Shown here piece by piece: positions 38,396-47,802 of a DNA stretch of 64,000 nucleotides; within the stretch, counting starts at the first letter, position 1, and each line of letters begins with the position of its first letter. This DNA is from Sporosarcina ureilytica. GTDB lineage: Bacteria; Bacillota; Bacilli; Bacillales_A; Planococcaceae. The position numbers and the translations under genes are program-made. Below the pieces are notes generated by a model. The model worked only from the letters and a program-made list of their open reading frames with translations. It was not told the origin of the DNA and searched no databases. The DNA lies in contig NZ_CP017560.1 in assembly GCF_001753205.1 (NCBI RefSeq), positions 1,488,001 through 1,552,000 of the forward strand, given 5' to 3'.

Positions 38396-39268
38396 ATGTC
38401 ATTAGAATTATTTCTACAGTCTCTCGTAGACGGTTTGTTGATGGGAGGGGTTTACGGACTTGTTGCAATTGGTTTAACAATAATATTTGGTGTTATGAAA
38501 GTCATTAACTTTGCTCAAGGAGCATTAATGATGTTGGGGATGTACGTAACTTATTGGTTATTTGCTTTGCTTGGTTTGAATCCATATTTATCTATTCCTA
38601 TAAGCGCGATTGTCCTATTTTTTATAGGTGTTGGAATTCAAAAAGGAATTTTATCGAAAATGATGGATGCCCCGGAACATAATCAGTTATTAGTTACGCT
38701 GGGTATTATGTTATTTGTAGAGAATTTTGCTCTGGTTTTGTTTAAACCAGACTTTCGTAGTGTAAATGTGGATGGAATGCCCACAACATTATCACTTCTG
38801 TCTATAAACATTAACACCGGGAAACTGATTGCATTTGTCTTTGCCATAGTATTAACGATTGTTTTATTTTGGTTTTTGAAACATACATTTTTGGGGAAAG
38901 CAATCCGAGCAACTTCAATTAATAGACAAGGGGCAGCGCTCCTTGGAGTGAATACTAATAGAATAAATTATATTGCTTTTGGTCTTGGCGCTGGACTTGC
39001 TGCAATTGCTGGATCATTAATTACACCATTCTTTTATACGTCGCCGGATGTTGGAAGTGCATTTATTCTAAAGGCGTTTGTTGTTGTTGTTCTTGGTGGA
39101 TTGGGCAATGTTTTGGGCGCATTAATTGGTGGATTAGTAATCGGAATAGCGGAATCTCTTGGGGGAGTTTTTTTACCAGGAAGTTTAAAAGAATTGATGA
39201 CATATCTTATTTTTATTCTAGTGTTACTATTTAGGCCGAATGGGATGTTTGGAGGGAAAGTGAAATGA
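38396..39268 (+). CDS. livH: Branched-chain type ABC permease, LivH-like
   Basis: 290 residues from the ATG at 38396, which follows a run of G (AAAGGGGGGGG) that acts as the binding site. The longer frame from 38363 starts inside the stem-loop and is rejected. Eight or so hydrophobic helices; LVAIGLTIIFGVMKVINFAQ near the start and the late GLGAGLAAIAGSLITPFF and VVLGGLGNVLGALIGGLVIG match LivH. It forms the membrane channel with the next gene product and overlaps it by four bases (ATGA). Confidence 0.9.
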   Translation: MSLELFLQSLVDGLLMGGVYGLVAIGLTIIFGVMKVINFAQGALMMLGMYVTYWLFALLGLNPYLSIPISAIVLFFIGVGIQKGILSKMMDAPEHNQLLVTLGIMLFVENFALVLFKPDFRSVNVDGMPTTLSLLSININTGKLIAFVFAIVLTIVLFWFLKHTFLGKAIRATSINRQGAALLGVNTNRINYIAFGLGAGLAAIAGSLITPFFYTSPDVGSAFILKAFVVVVLGGLGNVLGALIGGLVIGIAESLGGVFLPGSLKELMTYLIFILVLLFRPNGMFGGKVK

Positions 39269-40227
39269 ATAAATCCTTGGCATTAGTTGCGTCTATACTT
39301 GCCCTCTTGGTAATATTCCCCGTATTCATCGAGAGCCAGTATATAATGCATATTTCAATTCTAATTTTATATTATTCACTTGTAAGCCAAGCTTGGAATA
39401 TCTTAAGTGGCTATTCAGGACAGTTTTCATTTGGTCATGCGGTATTTTTTGGTACAGGTGCGTATACTTCATCCATCTTATTAACCAAGTATGCTATGAC
39501 ACCTTGGATTGGAATGCTTATAGGGGCGGCTTTTGCAGTTATTATAGGACTAGTTATTGGTTTCTTATCTTTTCGATATAAATTACGAGGTGCATATTTT
39601 GCGTTAGGGACGTTGGCTTTTGCTGAAATGTTGAGGATTATTGTTCAAAACTTAGAGTTTTTTAATAAAACTCTTGGAATCTTAATTACAATTAATCCGG
39701 ATCCATTGATGTTTCAATTCGAATCAAGAATGGGATATTATTACACTATTTTAATCTTTTCAATACTAGCTACTATGCTTGTGTTTTATATTAGTCGGTC
39801 AAGATTGGGTTTTAACCTGGTGGCTATAAGGGAGAATGAGGAAGCGGCCCAATCTTTAGGTGTTAACACATTCAAAAACAAAATGATTGCAATCGCCATA
39901 AGTGCAGCTATTACAGCTCTTGGTGGAACATTCTATGCACAATATATACTTTACATTGAACCACCGACTACATTTGGAAATGATGTTTCTGTAGCGATTT
40001 TATTGCCAGCTATTATTGGAGGGATGGGAACTGTATTTGGACCTTTTGTCGGTGCATTAGTATTGGTTCCTTTGGGAGAGATAACTGCGCATCTATTTGG
40101 TGGCTTTGCGGGAGCGCATTTAATGGCTTATGGAGTAATTCTAATTGTAGTTATTCTTTATTTACCTGGAGGGATAGTCGGTTGGATTTTAGAACGACTG
40201 AAAATCAGGGGAATAAAGAAAATGTGA
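39265..40227 (+). CDS. livM: Branched-chain type ABC permease, LivM-like
   Basis: 320 residues. SLVSQAWNILSGYSGQFSFG near 38-57 is the hallmark of LivM, and ALGGTFYAQYILYIEPPTTF with ILLPAIIGGMGTVFGPFVGA late in the protein are conserved. It is the second channel subunit. It overlaps livH by four bases and precedes the first ATPase gene by 13 bases. Confidence 0.9.
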   Translation: MNKSLALVASILALLVIFPVFIESQYIMHISILILYYSLVSQAWNILSGYSGQFSFGHAVFFGTGAYTSSILLTKYAMTPWIGMLIGAAFAVIIGLVIGFLSFRYKLRGAYFALGTLAFAEMLRIIVQNLEFFNKTLGILITINPDPLMFQFESRMGYYYTILIFSILATMLVFYISRSRLGFNLVAIRENEEAAQSLGVNTFKNKMIAIAISAAITALGGTFYAQYILYIEPPTTFGNDVSVAILLPAIIGGMGTVFGPFVGALVLVPLGEITAHLFGGFAGAHLMAYGVILIVVILYLPGGIVGWILERLKIRGIKKM

Positions 40228-40240
40228 AGGAGTGTTTAGT

Positions 40241-40960
40241 ATGTGTTTACTAAAATTGGAGAACGTGACAAAGCGATTTTCAGGTCTTGTTGCGGTTAAT
40301 AATATTAATCTGACACTATATGAGGGAGAGATATTAGGTTTAATTGGTCCTAATGGAGCAGGAAAGACAACTTTATTTCACTCAATTTGTGGTTTCCATC
40401 GCCCAGATGAAGGAACAATTCAATTTATGCAGAAGGATATTCATTCAGAAAAACCAGAATACATTTGCAAGCAAGGGGTGGGAAGGACGTTTCAGGTTGT
40501 TCAACCATTTGGAAATTTGACGGTATTGGAAAATGTGATTGTTGGTGCATTTAATACTGTTAAGTCATTTAAAGAAGCCAAGAGCATAGCAGTGAAACAA
40601 CTTGAATATATGGGAATTGCCCATAAATCACTTGTCGCAATGAAAGATTTGACTTTTGCAGAACAGAAAAAAGTTGAAGTAGCTAGAGCACTAGCAACAA
40701 AACCTAAGTTATTATTTCTAGACGAAGTAATGTCTGGGCTCAATCCTTCAGAAGTAAATGAATTTATTGAGTTAATTAAAGACATTCGTAATAGTGGAGT
40801 TACAGTTTTCTTTATCGAACATTTAATGTCCGCAGTAATGGCATTGTCAGACCGAGTAGTCGTTATGCATTTAGGTGAAAAAATTGCCGAAGGTACTCCA
40901 GCAGAAGTAACAAAGGATCCAAAGGTTATTGAAGCATACCTTGGGGAGGAAATAGCATGA
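40241..40960 (+). CDS. livG: ABC transporter ATPase, LivG-like
   Basis: About 239 residues. Walker A GPNGAGKTT lies near 38-46 and Walker B LLFLDEVMSGL near 157. The signature is LTFAEQKKVEVARALA rather than LSGGQ, as is usual for LivG. The ATG at 40241 was chosen because AAGGAG stands eight bases upstream; the GTG at 40232 overlaps that site. It energises the importer together with the next product, overlapping that gene by four bases. Confidence 0.9.
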   Translation: MCLLKLENVTKRFSGLVAVNNINLTLYEGEILGLIGPNGAGKTTLFHSICGFHRPDEGTIQFMQKDIHSEKPEYICKQGVGRTFQVVQPFGNLTVLENVIVGAFNTVKSFKEAKSIAVKQLEYMGIAHKSLVAMKDLTFAEQKKVEVARALATKPKLLFLDEVMSGLNPSEVNEFIELIKDIRNSGVTVFFIEHLMSAVMALSDRVVVMHLGEKIAEGTPAEVTKDPKVIEAYLGEEIA

Positions 40961-41667
40961 TAAAAGTAACTGACTTGGAAACAGGTTACGGAAATATACA
41001 AATACTTAGAAAGATTTCCTTTGAAATAAAAAAAGGAGAGGTAGTTAGTATTCTGGGCACAAATGGTGCGGGAAAAACCACAACACTTCGGGCTCTTTCT
41101 GGTTTACTTCCTGTATGGGGAGGAGAAATCTATTTTGAAGGTCAGTCTATTCATAAAGCTACTACAGAGCAAATTGTTAAAAGTGGATTAATCCAAGTAC
41201 CCGAAGATAGGAAGTTATTTACTGAAATGACGGTATTGGAAAATCTAGAGTTAGGTGCATTTATTCCAGGTGTAAGAAAAAACTTAAAAAAAAATATAGA
41301 CTACTGCTATGAACTTTTTCCGATATTAAAGGACAGAAAGTCTCAAATAGTAGGAACGATGAGCGGTGGTCAACAACAAATGCTTGCCATTGGACGTGCG
41401 TTAATGGCTGAGCCAAAGCTATTAATTTTAGATGAGCCATCAATTGGTTTATCACCATTACTAACGCAACAGGTTTTTGATATTATTTCCGACATTAAAG
41501 AGCAAGGGGTCACTATTCTATTGGTTGAGCAAAACGTGAACCAAGCACTAAGACTAGCTGATCGTGGTTATGTTATTGAAAATGGTGAAATTGTAATGAA
41601 AGGAAACGCCAAAGATTTACTCAATGATGAAAATTTAAAAGCTTCATATCTGGGAACTTCTTCATAA
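40957..41667 (+). CDS. livF: ABC transporter ATPase, LivF-like
   Basis: 236 residues. Walker A GTNGAGKTTT is near 35, the signature MSGGQQQMLAIGRALM near 138, and Walker B LLILDEPSIGLSPLL near 158. KSGLIQVPEDRKLFTEMTVL is typical of LivF. It completes the importer. The regulator gene follows after 40 bases on the same strand. Confidence 0.92.
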   Translation: MIKVTDLETGYGNIQILRKISFEIKKGEVVSILGTNGAGKTTTLRALSGLLPVWGGEIYFEGQSIHKATTEQIVKSGLIQVPEDRKLFTEMTVLENLELGAFIPGVRKNLKKNIDYCYELFPILKDRKSQIVGTMSGGQQQMLAIGRALMAEPKLLILDEPSIGLSPLLTQQVFDIISDIKEQGVTILLVEQNVNQALRLADRGYVIENGEIVMKGNAKDLLNDENLKASYLGTSS

Positions 41668-41707
41668 GTGTTAAAGAGAAACGTTAGAAGGGAGGGGCTG
41701 AAGTTTA

Positions 41708-42451
41708 TTGATAAAATCATTTCAAAAAATGTTTGCAATTTTATCTCTATTTTCTATGGACCGTACTAGTTTAGCTATAAGTGAGATTGAAGAAGAGTTG
41801 AGCTTTCCCAAAAGTACTGTTTTTCGAATCTTGAATACATTGGAAAATGGTGAGTTTATAATCAAGAATCAAGAAAACCACCGATATTCTCTTGGACATC
41901 AATTCTTTAGACTCGGCAGCATTTACCAGAGTCAATTAGATTTTCGTTCAGTTGCTTTGCCAATAATGAGGGAATTAGCTGCTAAATCCTCAGAAACTAT
42001 TGAGTTAAATATTATGGATGGATTAAGTAGGGTTTGTATTGAAAAAATAGATAGTACTTTGACTGTCAGAAACTTTGTTAGGGTAGGCGAACAACAGCCA
42101 ATTCATTTGGGGGCATCGGGAAAAATACTACTTGCGTTTACTAACAATGAAGAAAAAGAGCGAGTATTGTCTGTTTTGGGAAAGGAACTCGGAAGAAAGG
42201 AACAAGATTTGAGGGAAGATTTAGTAAGTGCTTATGAGAAAGGTTATGCTTTTACTAAAGGTGAGCGGGTTTCCGGTAGTTTTGCAATTGCGGCCCCATT
42301 ATTTGATGTATCTGGAGAATCAATTGCTAGTTTAACATTAGCAGGTCCGATTCAGCGCTTGTCGGAGGAAAGAGAGAACATACTTATTCAATTATTAACG
42401 AAAAGCGCGAAAGAAATCTCAAAAAGATTAGGTTATTTACAGACGAAATAA
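41708..42451 (+). CDS. IclR-family transcriptional regulator
   Basis: 247 residues. The N-terminal winged helix (ISEIEEELSFPKSTVFRILN, about 24-43) binds DNA. The C-terminal effector domain contains LGASGKILLAF and the late SFAIAAPLFDVSGESIASLT. IclR proteins usually sense a pathway acid and control adjacent catabolic operons. The likely start is TTG 41708 (after GGGAGGGG) or ATG 41729. It sits between the importer and the second MmgE/PrpD gene, so it probably governs this cluster, possibly through the inverted repeat at 32039-32064. Confidence 0.88.
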   Translation: MIKSFQKMFAILSLFSMDRTSLAISEIEEELSFPKSTVFRILNTLENGEFIIKNQENHRYSLGHQFFRLGSIYQSQLDFRSVALPIMRELAAKSSETIELNIMDGLSRVCIEKIDSTLTVRNFVRVGEQQPIHLGASGKILLAFTNNEEKERVLSVLGKELGRKEQDLREDLVSAYEKGYAFTKGERVSGSFAIAAPLFDVSGESIASLTLAGPIQRLSEERENILIQLLTKSAKEISKRLGYLQTK

Positions 42452-42470
42452 GTATCTTCTAGGAGGACTT

Positions 42471-43805
42471 ATGGAAACACTTAGTCAAAAATTAATGGAT
42501 GAAACTTGGGATTCTGTTCATTTGAATACGTTGGAATCGGCAAAAAAAGTACTCATTGATACATTAGGTGCGACAATTGCTGGTGTGTATGAACCAAGTA
42601 TGAAAAAACTGATAGAGCAAGTCGAGGTTTTACATCCTGGATCATATGCAGTATTAGGAACTGACAAATTAGTAGATTTATATACTGCGGCTTTAATTAA
42701 TGGAGCAGCGACAGTTGCTGTCGAGTTGGATGAAGGAAATCAGTGGAGTAAAGGTCATCCAGCTGCACATGTTGTACCGACGATGCTGACATACGTGCAA
42801 ACGAAGGATAGATATAGCGGAAAAGATTTTATCTTTAACTTAATTAGAGCTTATGAAGCCTGTTCTCAATTTGGAAGAGCTACTACGTTATGCCCAACTG
42901 CTCATGCTCACGGAACCTGGGGAGTTATGGGAGCGGCTGCTAGTGTATTAATGATTGATGATGTAACTAAAGAAGAATTCCTTGCGGGAATAAATATTAG
43001 TGCCTCTTTTGCTATGCCTACGATGTGGAATTCTGCGATAGAAGGAGCGTTAATAAGAGATATTTATGTAGGTCAAGCAGTAGAGTCGGGGATAAAAACA
43101 GTTTCATTATTAAAATCTGGTTTTTATGCACCTAGGAACAACGTGGAATATATATATGGTGAAGTTATTGGGAATGCATTCGATAAAAGTAGTTTTTGCA
43201 CTTCTACAAGTGGAAGATGGGATATTGACCAAAATTATTTTAAAACACATGCCTTTTGTCGATATGCACATGCCCCATTAGATGTTCTTAAGTTAATTGT
43301 AGAGGAAAATGCTATTCAGGTAGATGATATTAAAAGTATACAAGTAGTTACCTATTCCCGAGCTGCATCGCTGAATAGTAGTGAGTATATTAATGCGCTT
43401 TCAGCAAAGTTTAGTATCCCGTATGCATTGTCAGTCTGGTTGCATACCAAGCAGACGAATCATTCAGTATTTAATATTGATTTTATTGAAAATCTACAAA
43501 TTCGAGAAACTGCAAAAAAAATCAAGGTTATACAATCGACTGAGTTGGAGAAAGATTATCCAAATCATATGCCAGCTGAAGTAGAGGTGATCTTACAATC
43601 AGGAAAATCTTTTAAAAATAAATTAAATAATGCTTATGGTGCACCCGGTCATCAATTAACATTTGCAGATGTTATTGAAAAATTTAAAGTGAATACAAAA
43701 TCACAATTGTCTGCTTCGATACAAAAAGAAATTATTAATTGGATATCTACTATTGAATCTCAATCGAATATGGATGAATTAATCCAACTACTACGCCAAA
43801 AATAA
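42471..43805 (+). CDS. MmgE/PrpD family protein, second copy
   Basis: 444 residues. It shares AVELDEGNQWSKGHPAAHVV (near 83-102), AHAHGTWGVMGAAASVL and FKTHAFCRYAHAPLDVL with the family and with the protein at 32239-33582. The ATG follows AGGAGGACTT by a good distance. Two diverged members in one cluster suggest two different steps, for example a dehydratase and a decarboxylase or epimerase, or two subunits of one enzyme. The N-terminal helical domain is complete, and so is the C terminus. Confidence 0.82.
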   Translation: METLSQKLMDETWDSVHLNTLESAKKVLIDTLGATIAGVYEPSMKKLIEQVEVLHPGSYAVLGTDKLVDLYTAALINGAATVAVELDEGNQWSKGHPAAHVVPTMLTYVQTKDRYSGKDFIFNLIRAYEACSQFGRATTLCPTAHAHGTWGVMGAAASVLMIDDVTKEEFLAGINISASFAMPTMWNSAIEGALIRDIYVGQAVESGIKTVSLLKSGFYAPRNNVEYIYGEVIGNAFDKSSFCTSTSGRWDIDQNYFKTHAFCRYAHAPLDVLKLIVEENAIQVDDIKSIQVVTYSRAASLNSSEYINALSAKFSIPYALSVWLHTKQTNHSVFNIDFIENLQIRETAKKIKVIQSTELEKDYPNHMPAEVEVILQSGKSFKNKLNNAYGAPGHQLTFADVIEKFKVNTKSQLSASIQKEIINWISTIESQSNMDELIQLLRQK

Positions 43806-43828
43806 TTATTAGGCTATAGAGTTGGTTA

Positions 43829-43852
43829 CTTATTTATTTATTTATTTATTTA
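43829..43852. repeat. TTTA tetranucleotide repeat
   Basis: ACTTATTTATTTATTTATTT continues to TAG. About five and a half tandem TTTA units lie upstream of the CoA-transferase gene, outside coding sequence. Confidence 0.8.
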
Positions 43853-43981
43853 GATGTTATTAACATTCGGATTTTTAAGTGTAAGGAAACTGAAGGTAAC
43901 CGGTGTGTAAGTATAGCTGATATATTCGAATCAACTGTATTGAAGCAAGAGTTCAATATAAACAGAAGGGAAATATTAAAA

Positions 43982-45196
43982 ATGACTAACCGTACTGAAA
44001 ATATAGGGCCATTAGCTGGGATTCGTATCCTCGATTTATCTACGATGATTGCAGCTCCTTATGGCGCTACTTTGTTAGGTGATTTTGGTGCTGAAGTGAT
44101 TAAAGTAGAAATACCAGGACAAGGAGACACATTACGGGGTATGGGGCCGTTTAAAGGGGATGAACCATTACGATGGCCTACAATGTCTAGAAATAAAAAG
44201 TCTATAACGCTTGATTTGCGTCGTAAGGAAGGTAAAAAAATATTAAAGAAGCTTGTTGCAAAATCTGATGTTGTTATTGAAAATTTCCGCCCCGGTACAC
44301 TTGAACGGTGGGATGTTGGTTACGATGAATTAAAAAAAAGTAATGAAGAATTAATAATGATTCGTGTTACTGGTTATGGTCAAACAGGACCATATTCACA
44401 TAAAGCAGGATTCGGTACACCTGCAACTGCCTTTAGCGGATTTACTTATTTACACGGTTATACTGATCGTCCTCCAATCAGTCCGTCATTTTCATTAGTA
44501 GATTATATTACAGGTGTTTACGTTGCATTCGCTACATCAACAGCCCTTTATTATAGGGATGCTGGAAAAGATGGAGAAGGACAATTTGTTGATATAGGAT
44601 TATACGAATCTGTTTTCCGTATGATGGAATTTTTAGTAACTGATTACGATCAGAACGGGATAGTTAAAGAGCGATCACCTGGATTAAGCGGGCATTCAAG
44701 TCCAGCCGGAACATTCCAAACTAAAGATGGACACTGGGTTGTTTTGGTAACAAGCTCAGATCGGACATTTGAACGTCTAGCCGAAGCAATGGGTAGAATG
44801 GACATGCTTAAGGATGAGCGTTTTTATACAAATGCCGTACGATTACAAAATTTTGAATTAACGAATGGTATTGTAGCAGATTGGGTTAAAACAAAAAAAC
44901 GAGATGAATTACAAGAGTATCTCGATGATTTTGGTGTACCAATCAGTCCAATTAATAGTATAGAAGATATATTTAAAGATGAACACTTTAAGGCAAGAGA
45001 AAATATTGTGCAAATTGAACATCCAAGACTTGGTAAATTAAAAATGCCCGGAGTAATACCTAAATTTTCAAAAACTCCTGGTTCAATTCGAAATATCGGT
45101 CCGGATTTAGGCGCAGACAATGATGATATTTTGAAGAATTTAATCAATTTATCAGACGAAGAAATTCGCCTGTTAAAAGAGGAAAATATTATATAA
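43982..45196 (+). CDS. Class III CoA-transferase (CaiB/BaiF family)
   Basis: 404 residues from the ATG at 43982 (AGAAGGGA upstream). The frame could open at TTG 43940, but the family begins with the LAGIRILDLSTMIAAPYGAT region seen here at residues 12-31. LGDFGAEVIKVE, SRNKKSITLDLR, ENFRPGTLERWD and GEGQFVDIGLYES (with the catalytic Asp) follow in order. Such enzymes move CoA between carboxylic acids, for example onto mesaconate, itaconate or citramalate. It is followed by an HMG-CoA-lyase-like gene 14 bases later, which suggests activation of a hydroxy-dicarboxylate and then C-C cleavage. Confidence 0.9.
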   Translation: MTNRTENIGPLAGIRILDLSTMIAAPYGATLLGDFGAEVIKVEIPGQGDTLRGMGPFKGDEPLRWPTMSRNKKSITLDLRRKEGKKILKKLVAKSDVVIENFRPGTLERWDVGYDELKKSNEELIMIRVTGYGQTGPYSHKAGFGTPATAFSGFTYLHGYTDRPPISPSFSLVDYITGVYVAFATSTALYYRDAGKDGEGQFVDIGLYESVFRMMEFLVTDYDQNGIVKERSPGLSGHSSPAGTFQTKDGHWVVLVTSSDRTFERLAEAMGRMDMLKDERFYTNAVRLQNFELTNGIVADWVKTKKRDELQEYLDDFGVPISPINSIEDIFKDEHFKARENIVQIEHPRLGKLKMPGVIPKFSKTPGSIRNIGPDLGADNDDILKNLINLSDEEIRLLKEENII

Positions 45197-45210
45197 GGGG
45201 AGGTTGAATA

Positions 45211-46152
45211 ATGGGAAAGTTAGATGAAGTAGTCATTACGGAAGTATCTCCAAGGGACGGATTCCAAAGTCTCCCGCAAATAGTACCTACAGAAGAAAAA
45301 ATTGATTTTATAAATCAGATTTTAAATTGTGGTTTTAAACAAGTTGAAGTAACTTCGTTTGTTCATCCTAAAGCAATTCCGCAAATGAGTGATGCTGACG
45401 AAGTATTACAAAGGATAAAAAGACCAACTGATGTAACCTTACGAGCACTTGTACCAAATTTACACGGATTAGAACGTGCAATAAAAGCAAAGGTTGATAA
45501 AGTTAAGCTAATGTTATCCGCTACAGATTCTCATAGTTTAAACAATGCGAATGAAAAAACAATAGATGCCATGCGAGGTTTTGAGTCGCTTGTAGAAAAA
45601 GCAGAAGAGAATTCAATTCAATTAGAGGGATCAATTTCCGTTGCATTTGGTTGTCCTTATGAAGGACTTGTCCCTATTGAGAGGCATATTGAAATTTGTA
45701 AACGCTATGAACAATTGGGGATTACCGATATTTCATTAGCAGACACTACGGGGATGGCGAACCCAGACAGCATTAAGCGAATCATTTATAGTCTAAAGAC
45801 CCAATTTCCTGAGTTTTGTTATTCGCTTCACCTTCACAACACAAGGGGGATGGCGTTTGCTAATGCAGTCGCCGGTTTTGAAGAGGGGATTGTTGATTTT
45901 GATAGCTCTTTGGCAGGATTGGGCGGCTGTCCTTATGCACCGAATGCAAGTGGAAATATTGCCACAGAGGATTTAGTTCACGGATTTCAAGAAATGGGAA
46001 TAAAGACAAATCTTAATCTTGACCGGATTATTGAGGTAGCAAAAAAATTACAAATTAGTTATCCGAAAGAATCTGAAAGCTTTATCCTCAAAGCAGGAAA
46101 AGTTTCTGACTTACACATAGCACCAACGGAGCAAATCAAGTTAGGCAAGTAA
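45211..46152 (+). CDS. Hydroxymethylglutaryl-CoA lyase-like retro-aldolase
   Basis: 313 residues, a TIM-barrel enzyme of the DRE family. ITEVSPRDGFQSLPQIVPT carries the metal-binding Asp and catalytic Arg, SLHLHNTRGMAFANA the metal-binding His pair, and GLGGCPYAPNASGNIATED the active-site Cys loop. All catalytic residues of HMG-CoA lyase are present. By context it probably cleaves the CoA ester made by the CoA-transferase, as citramalyl-CoA or dimethylmalyl-CoA lyases do, rather than serving leucine breakdown. Cytosolic. Last gene of the plus-strand cluster. Confidence 0.88.
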   Translation: MGKLDEVVITEVSPRDGFQSLPQIVPTEEKIDFINQILNCGFKQVEVTSFVHPKAIPQMSDADEVLQRIKRPTDVTLRALVPNLHGLERAIKAKVDKVKLMLSATDSHSLNNANEKTIDAMRGFESLVEKAEENSIQLEGSISVAFGCPYEGLVPIERHIEICKRYEQLGITDISLADTTGMANPDSIKRIIYSLKTQFPEFCYSLHLHNTRGMAFANAVAGFEEGIVDFDSSLAGLGGCPYAPNASGNIATEDLVHGFQEMGIKTNLNLDRIIEVAKKLQISYPKESESFILKAGKVSDLHIAPTEQIKLGK

Positions 46153-46276
46153 CGTAAAGGGATAATTAGCACCATTCAATCTTTTCTTTATTTCAGTAGT
46201 TACAATATATCAATTTCTCCAAAGTTAACACCGATTATTGCAAACATACAATCAAAATTAATACCTTCTATAGTGA

Positions 46277-46435
46277 CGCGTACCTGTGCCAGGAACTATT
46301 CGAACGATACATTACAATTGCATAAAGCTAAAATGAAATCCAACATTACCAGTGTTTATTTTGATATTATTCGGGTTTTTATTCAGAACAGTGAATTGTC
46401 ATAATTCGACTTTGCACAGGCGCCCGACACTAAAA
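46277..46435. repeat. ~159-base interspersed element
   Basis: Ends GCGTACCTGTGCC and GCACAGGCGCCCGACACTAAA are nearly complementary. It aligns along its length with 26266-26423, 20 kb away. Together with the leftover DNA at 46153-46276, this fills the gap between two convergent operons. Confidence 0.85.
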
Positions 46436-46480
46436 CCCTATAGAGCAGTCTTTGTTAATCATTTGTCTGCTCCATAGGGT
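46435..46480 (-). terminator. Terminator of the nucleoside operon
   Basis: ACCCTATAGAGCAG pairs with CTGCTCCATAGGGT with one mismatch; on the minus strand TTTTAG follows. It lies just past the nupC stop. Confidence 0.65.
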
Positions 46481-46508
46481 GATAATATAACATTGTCAAA
46501 CTCGTTCT

Positions 46509-47723
46509 TTAAATTAACATACCAGCAATTGCTGCACTTAATAGGTTCGCCAACGTTGCAGCAATAATTGCTCGCATTCCGAGCTCCGCAATATCTTGTC
46601 TTCTTGACGGCGCCATTGCACCTAATCCGCCGATTAACATGGCGAGTGCTGAAAGGTTTGCAAAGCCACAAAGTGCAAAAGTAATCATCGCTACACTTTC
46701 AGGAGATAAGTTTGCAATTTCAGCGGCAAATGAAGTGTAGGCAACAAACTCGTTTAGTACAAGTTTTTGACCAATAAAAGAAGCCGCTTGTAATGCTTCT
46801 TCCCACGGTACGCCAATGAGAAGGGCAAGGGGGAAGAATAGATAACCTAAAATCTGTTCTAGTGTCAATGATTCGAGTCCGAAAATTCCGCCTATTGACC
46901 CGATAATTGTATTCGCTAAAAAGATAAGCGAGATAAAAGCAATTAATAATGCCCCAACACCGGCTGCTATTTTCAGTCCATCCATAGCGCCACGAGAAGC
47001 TGCGTCAACAATATTTCTCGATTCCTCGTCCTTAATCATGACTACACTTTCATCTGTATTTATCTTTTCAGTTTGGGGAACGATTATTTTTGCGAATAAT
47101 AATCCTGCTGGAGCGCCCATAAATGCTGCAGCTAGTAAATAATTAATCGGAACACCGAGCATCGCATATCCGCCTAAAACAGCACCTGATACACACGCCA
47201 TTCCACCGACCATAACGGCAAATAATTCGGATTTAGTCATTTTCTCGATATATGGCTTAACGACCAATGGCGCTTCAGTTGGACCTAGAAAAATATTGGC
47301 GGCAGCTGACATGGATTCAGTATTACTAGTCTTAAGTGCTTTTGCCAAAAGTCCACCGATGACTTTCGTTGCAAACTGCATGATTCCGAGATAATAAAGT
47401 ACAGAAATTAATGAAGCGAAGAAAATGATGATGGGTAGTACTTGAAATGCAAAGGTAAAGCCTGCGCCTTCTATGTTCAAGACGCCCCCGAATAAAAACT
47501 GAATACCAGCATTAGAGGAGTCAATCACTTTTTGAACAATCCCTGAAATGACTTCAATGATTTTTCTACCAAATTCCCATTTCAATACGATAAATGCAAA
47601 AACAAGTTGAATCGCTAAAGCACCAAAAATAGTTCTTGGATTAATAGATTTACGTGCTGTGGATGATGCGAATGCAATTGCTAGAATTCCGATAATCCCT
47701 ACTATTCCATAGATATACTGCAT
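46509..47723 (-). CDS. nupC: NupC-type concentrative nucleoside transporter
   Basis: 404 residues with about ten hydrophobic segments. FLGPTEAPLVVKPYIEKMTK (near 145-164) and SELFAVMVGGMACVSGAVLG carry the nucleoside-binding signature of the CNT family, and NEFVAYTSFAAEIANLSP the second-half motif. It imports nucleosides with H+ or Na+. GGGGAGA stands six bases before the ATG. It is the second gene after the nucleoside hydrolase, so imported nucleosides would be split directly to base and ribose. Both genes are downstream of a guanine riboswitch. Confidence 0.92.
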   Translation of the reverse strand: MQYIYGIVGIIGILAIAFASSTARKSINPRTIFGALAIQLVFAFIVLKWEFGRKIIEVISGIVQKVIDSSNAGIQFLFGGVLNIEGAGFTFAFQVLPIIIFFASLISVLYYLGIMQFATKVIGGLLAKALKTSNTESMSAAANIFLGPTEAPLVVKPYIEKMTKSELFAVMVGGMACVSGAVLGGYAMLGVPINYLLAAAFMGAPAGLLFAKIIVPQTEKINTDESVVMIKDEESRNIVDAASRGAMDGLKIAAGVGALLIAFISLIFLANTIIGSIGGIFGLESLTLEQILGYLFFPLALLIGVPWEEALQAASFIGQKLVLNEFVAYTSFAAEIANLSPESVAMITFALCGFANLSALAMLIGGLGAMAPSRRQDIAELGMRAIIAATLANLLSAAIAGMLI

Positions 47724-47802
47724 AATTTCTCCCCAATCATTGTGTATGATATATATAAATAAGTTCTAAATTTTTATGAGTAAATGACTTCTGTTGTTTC
47801 AA

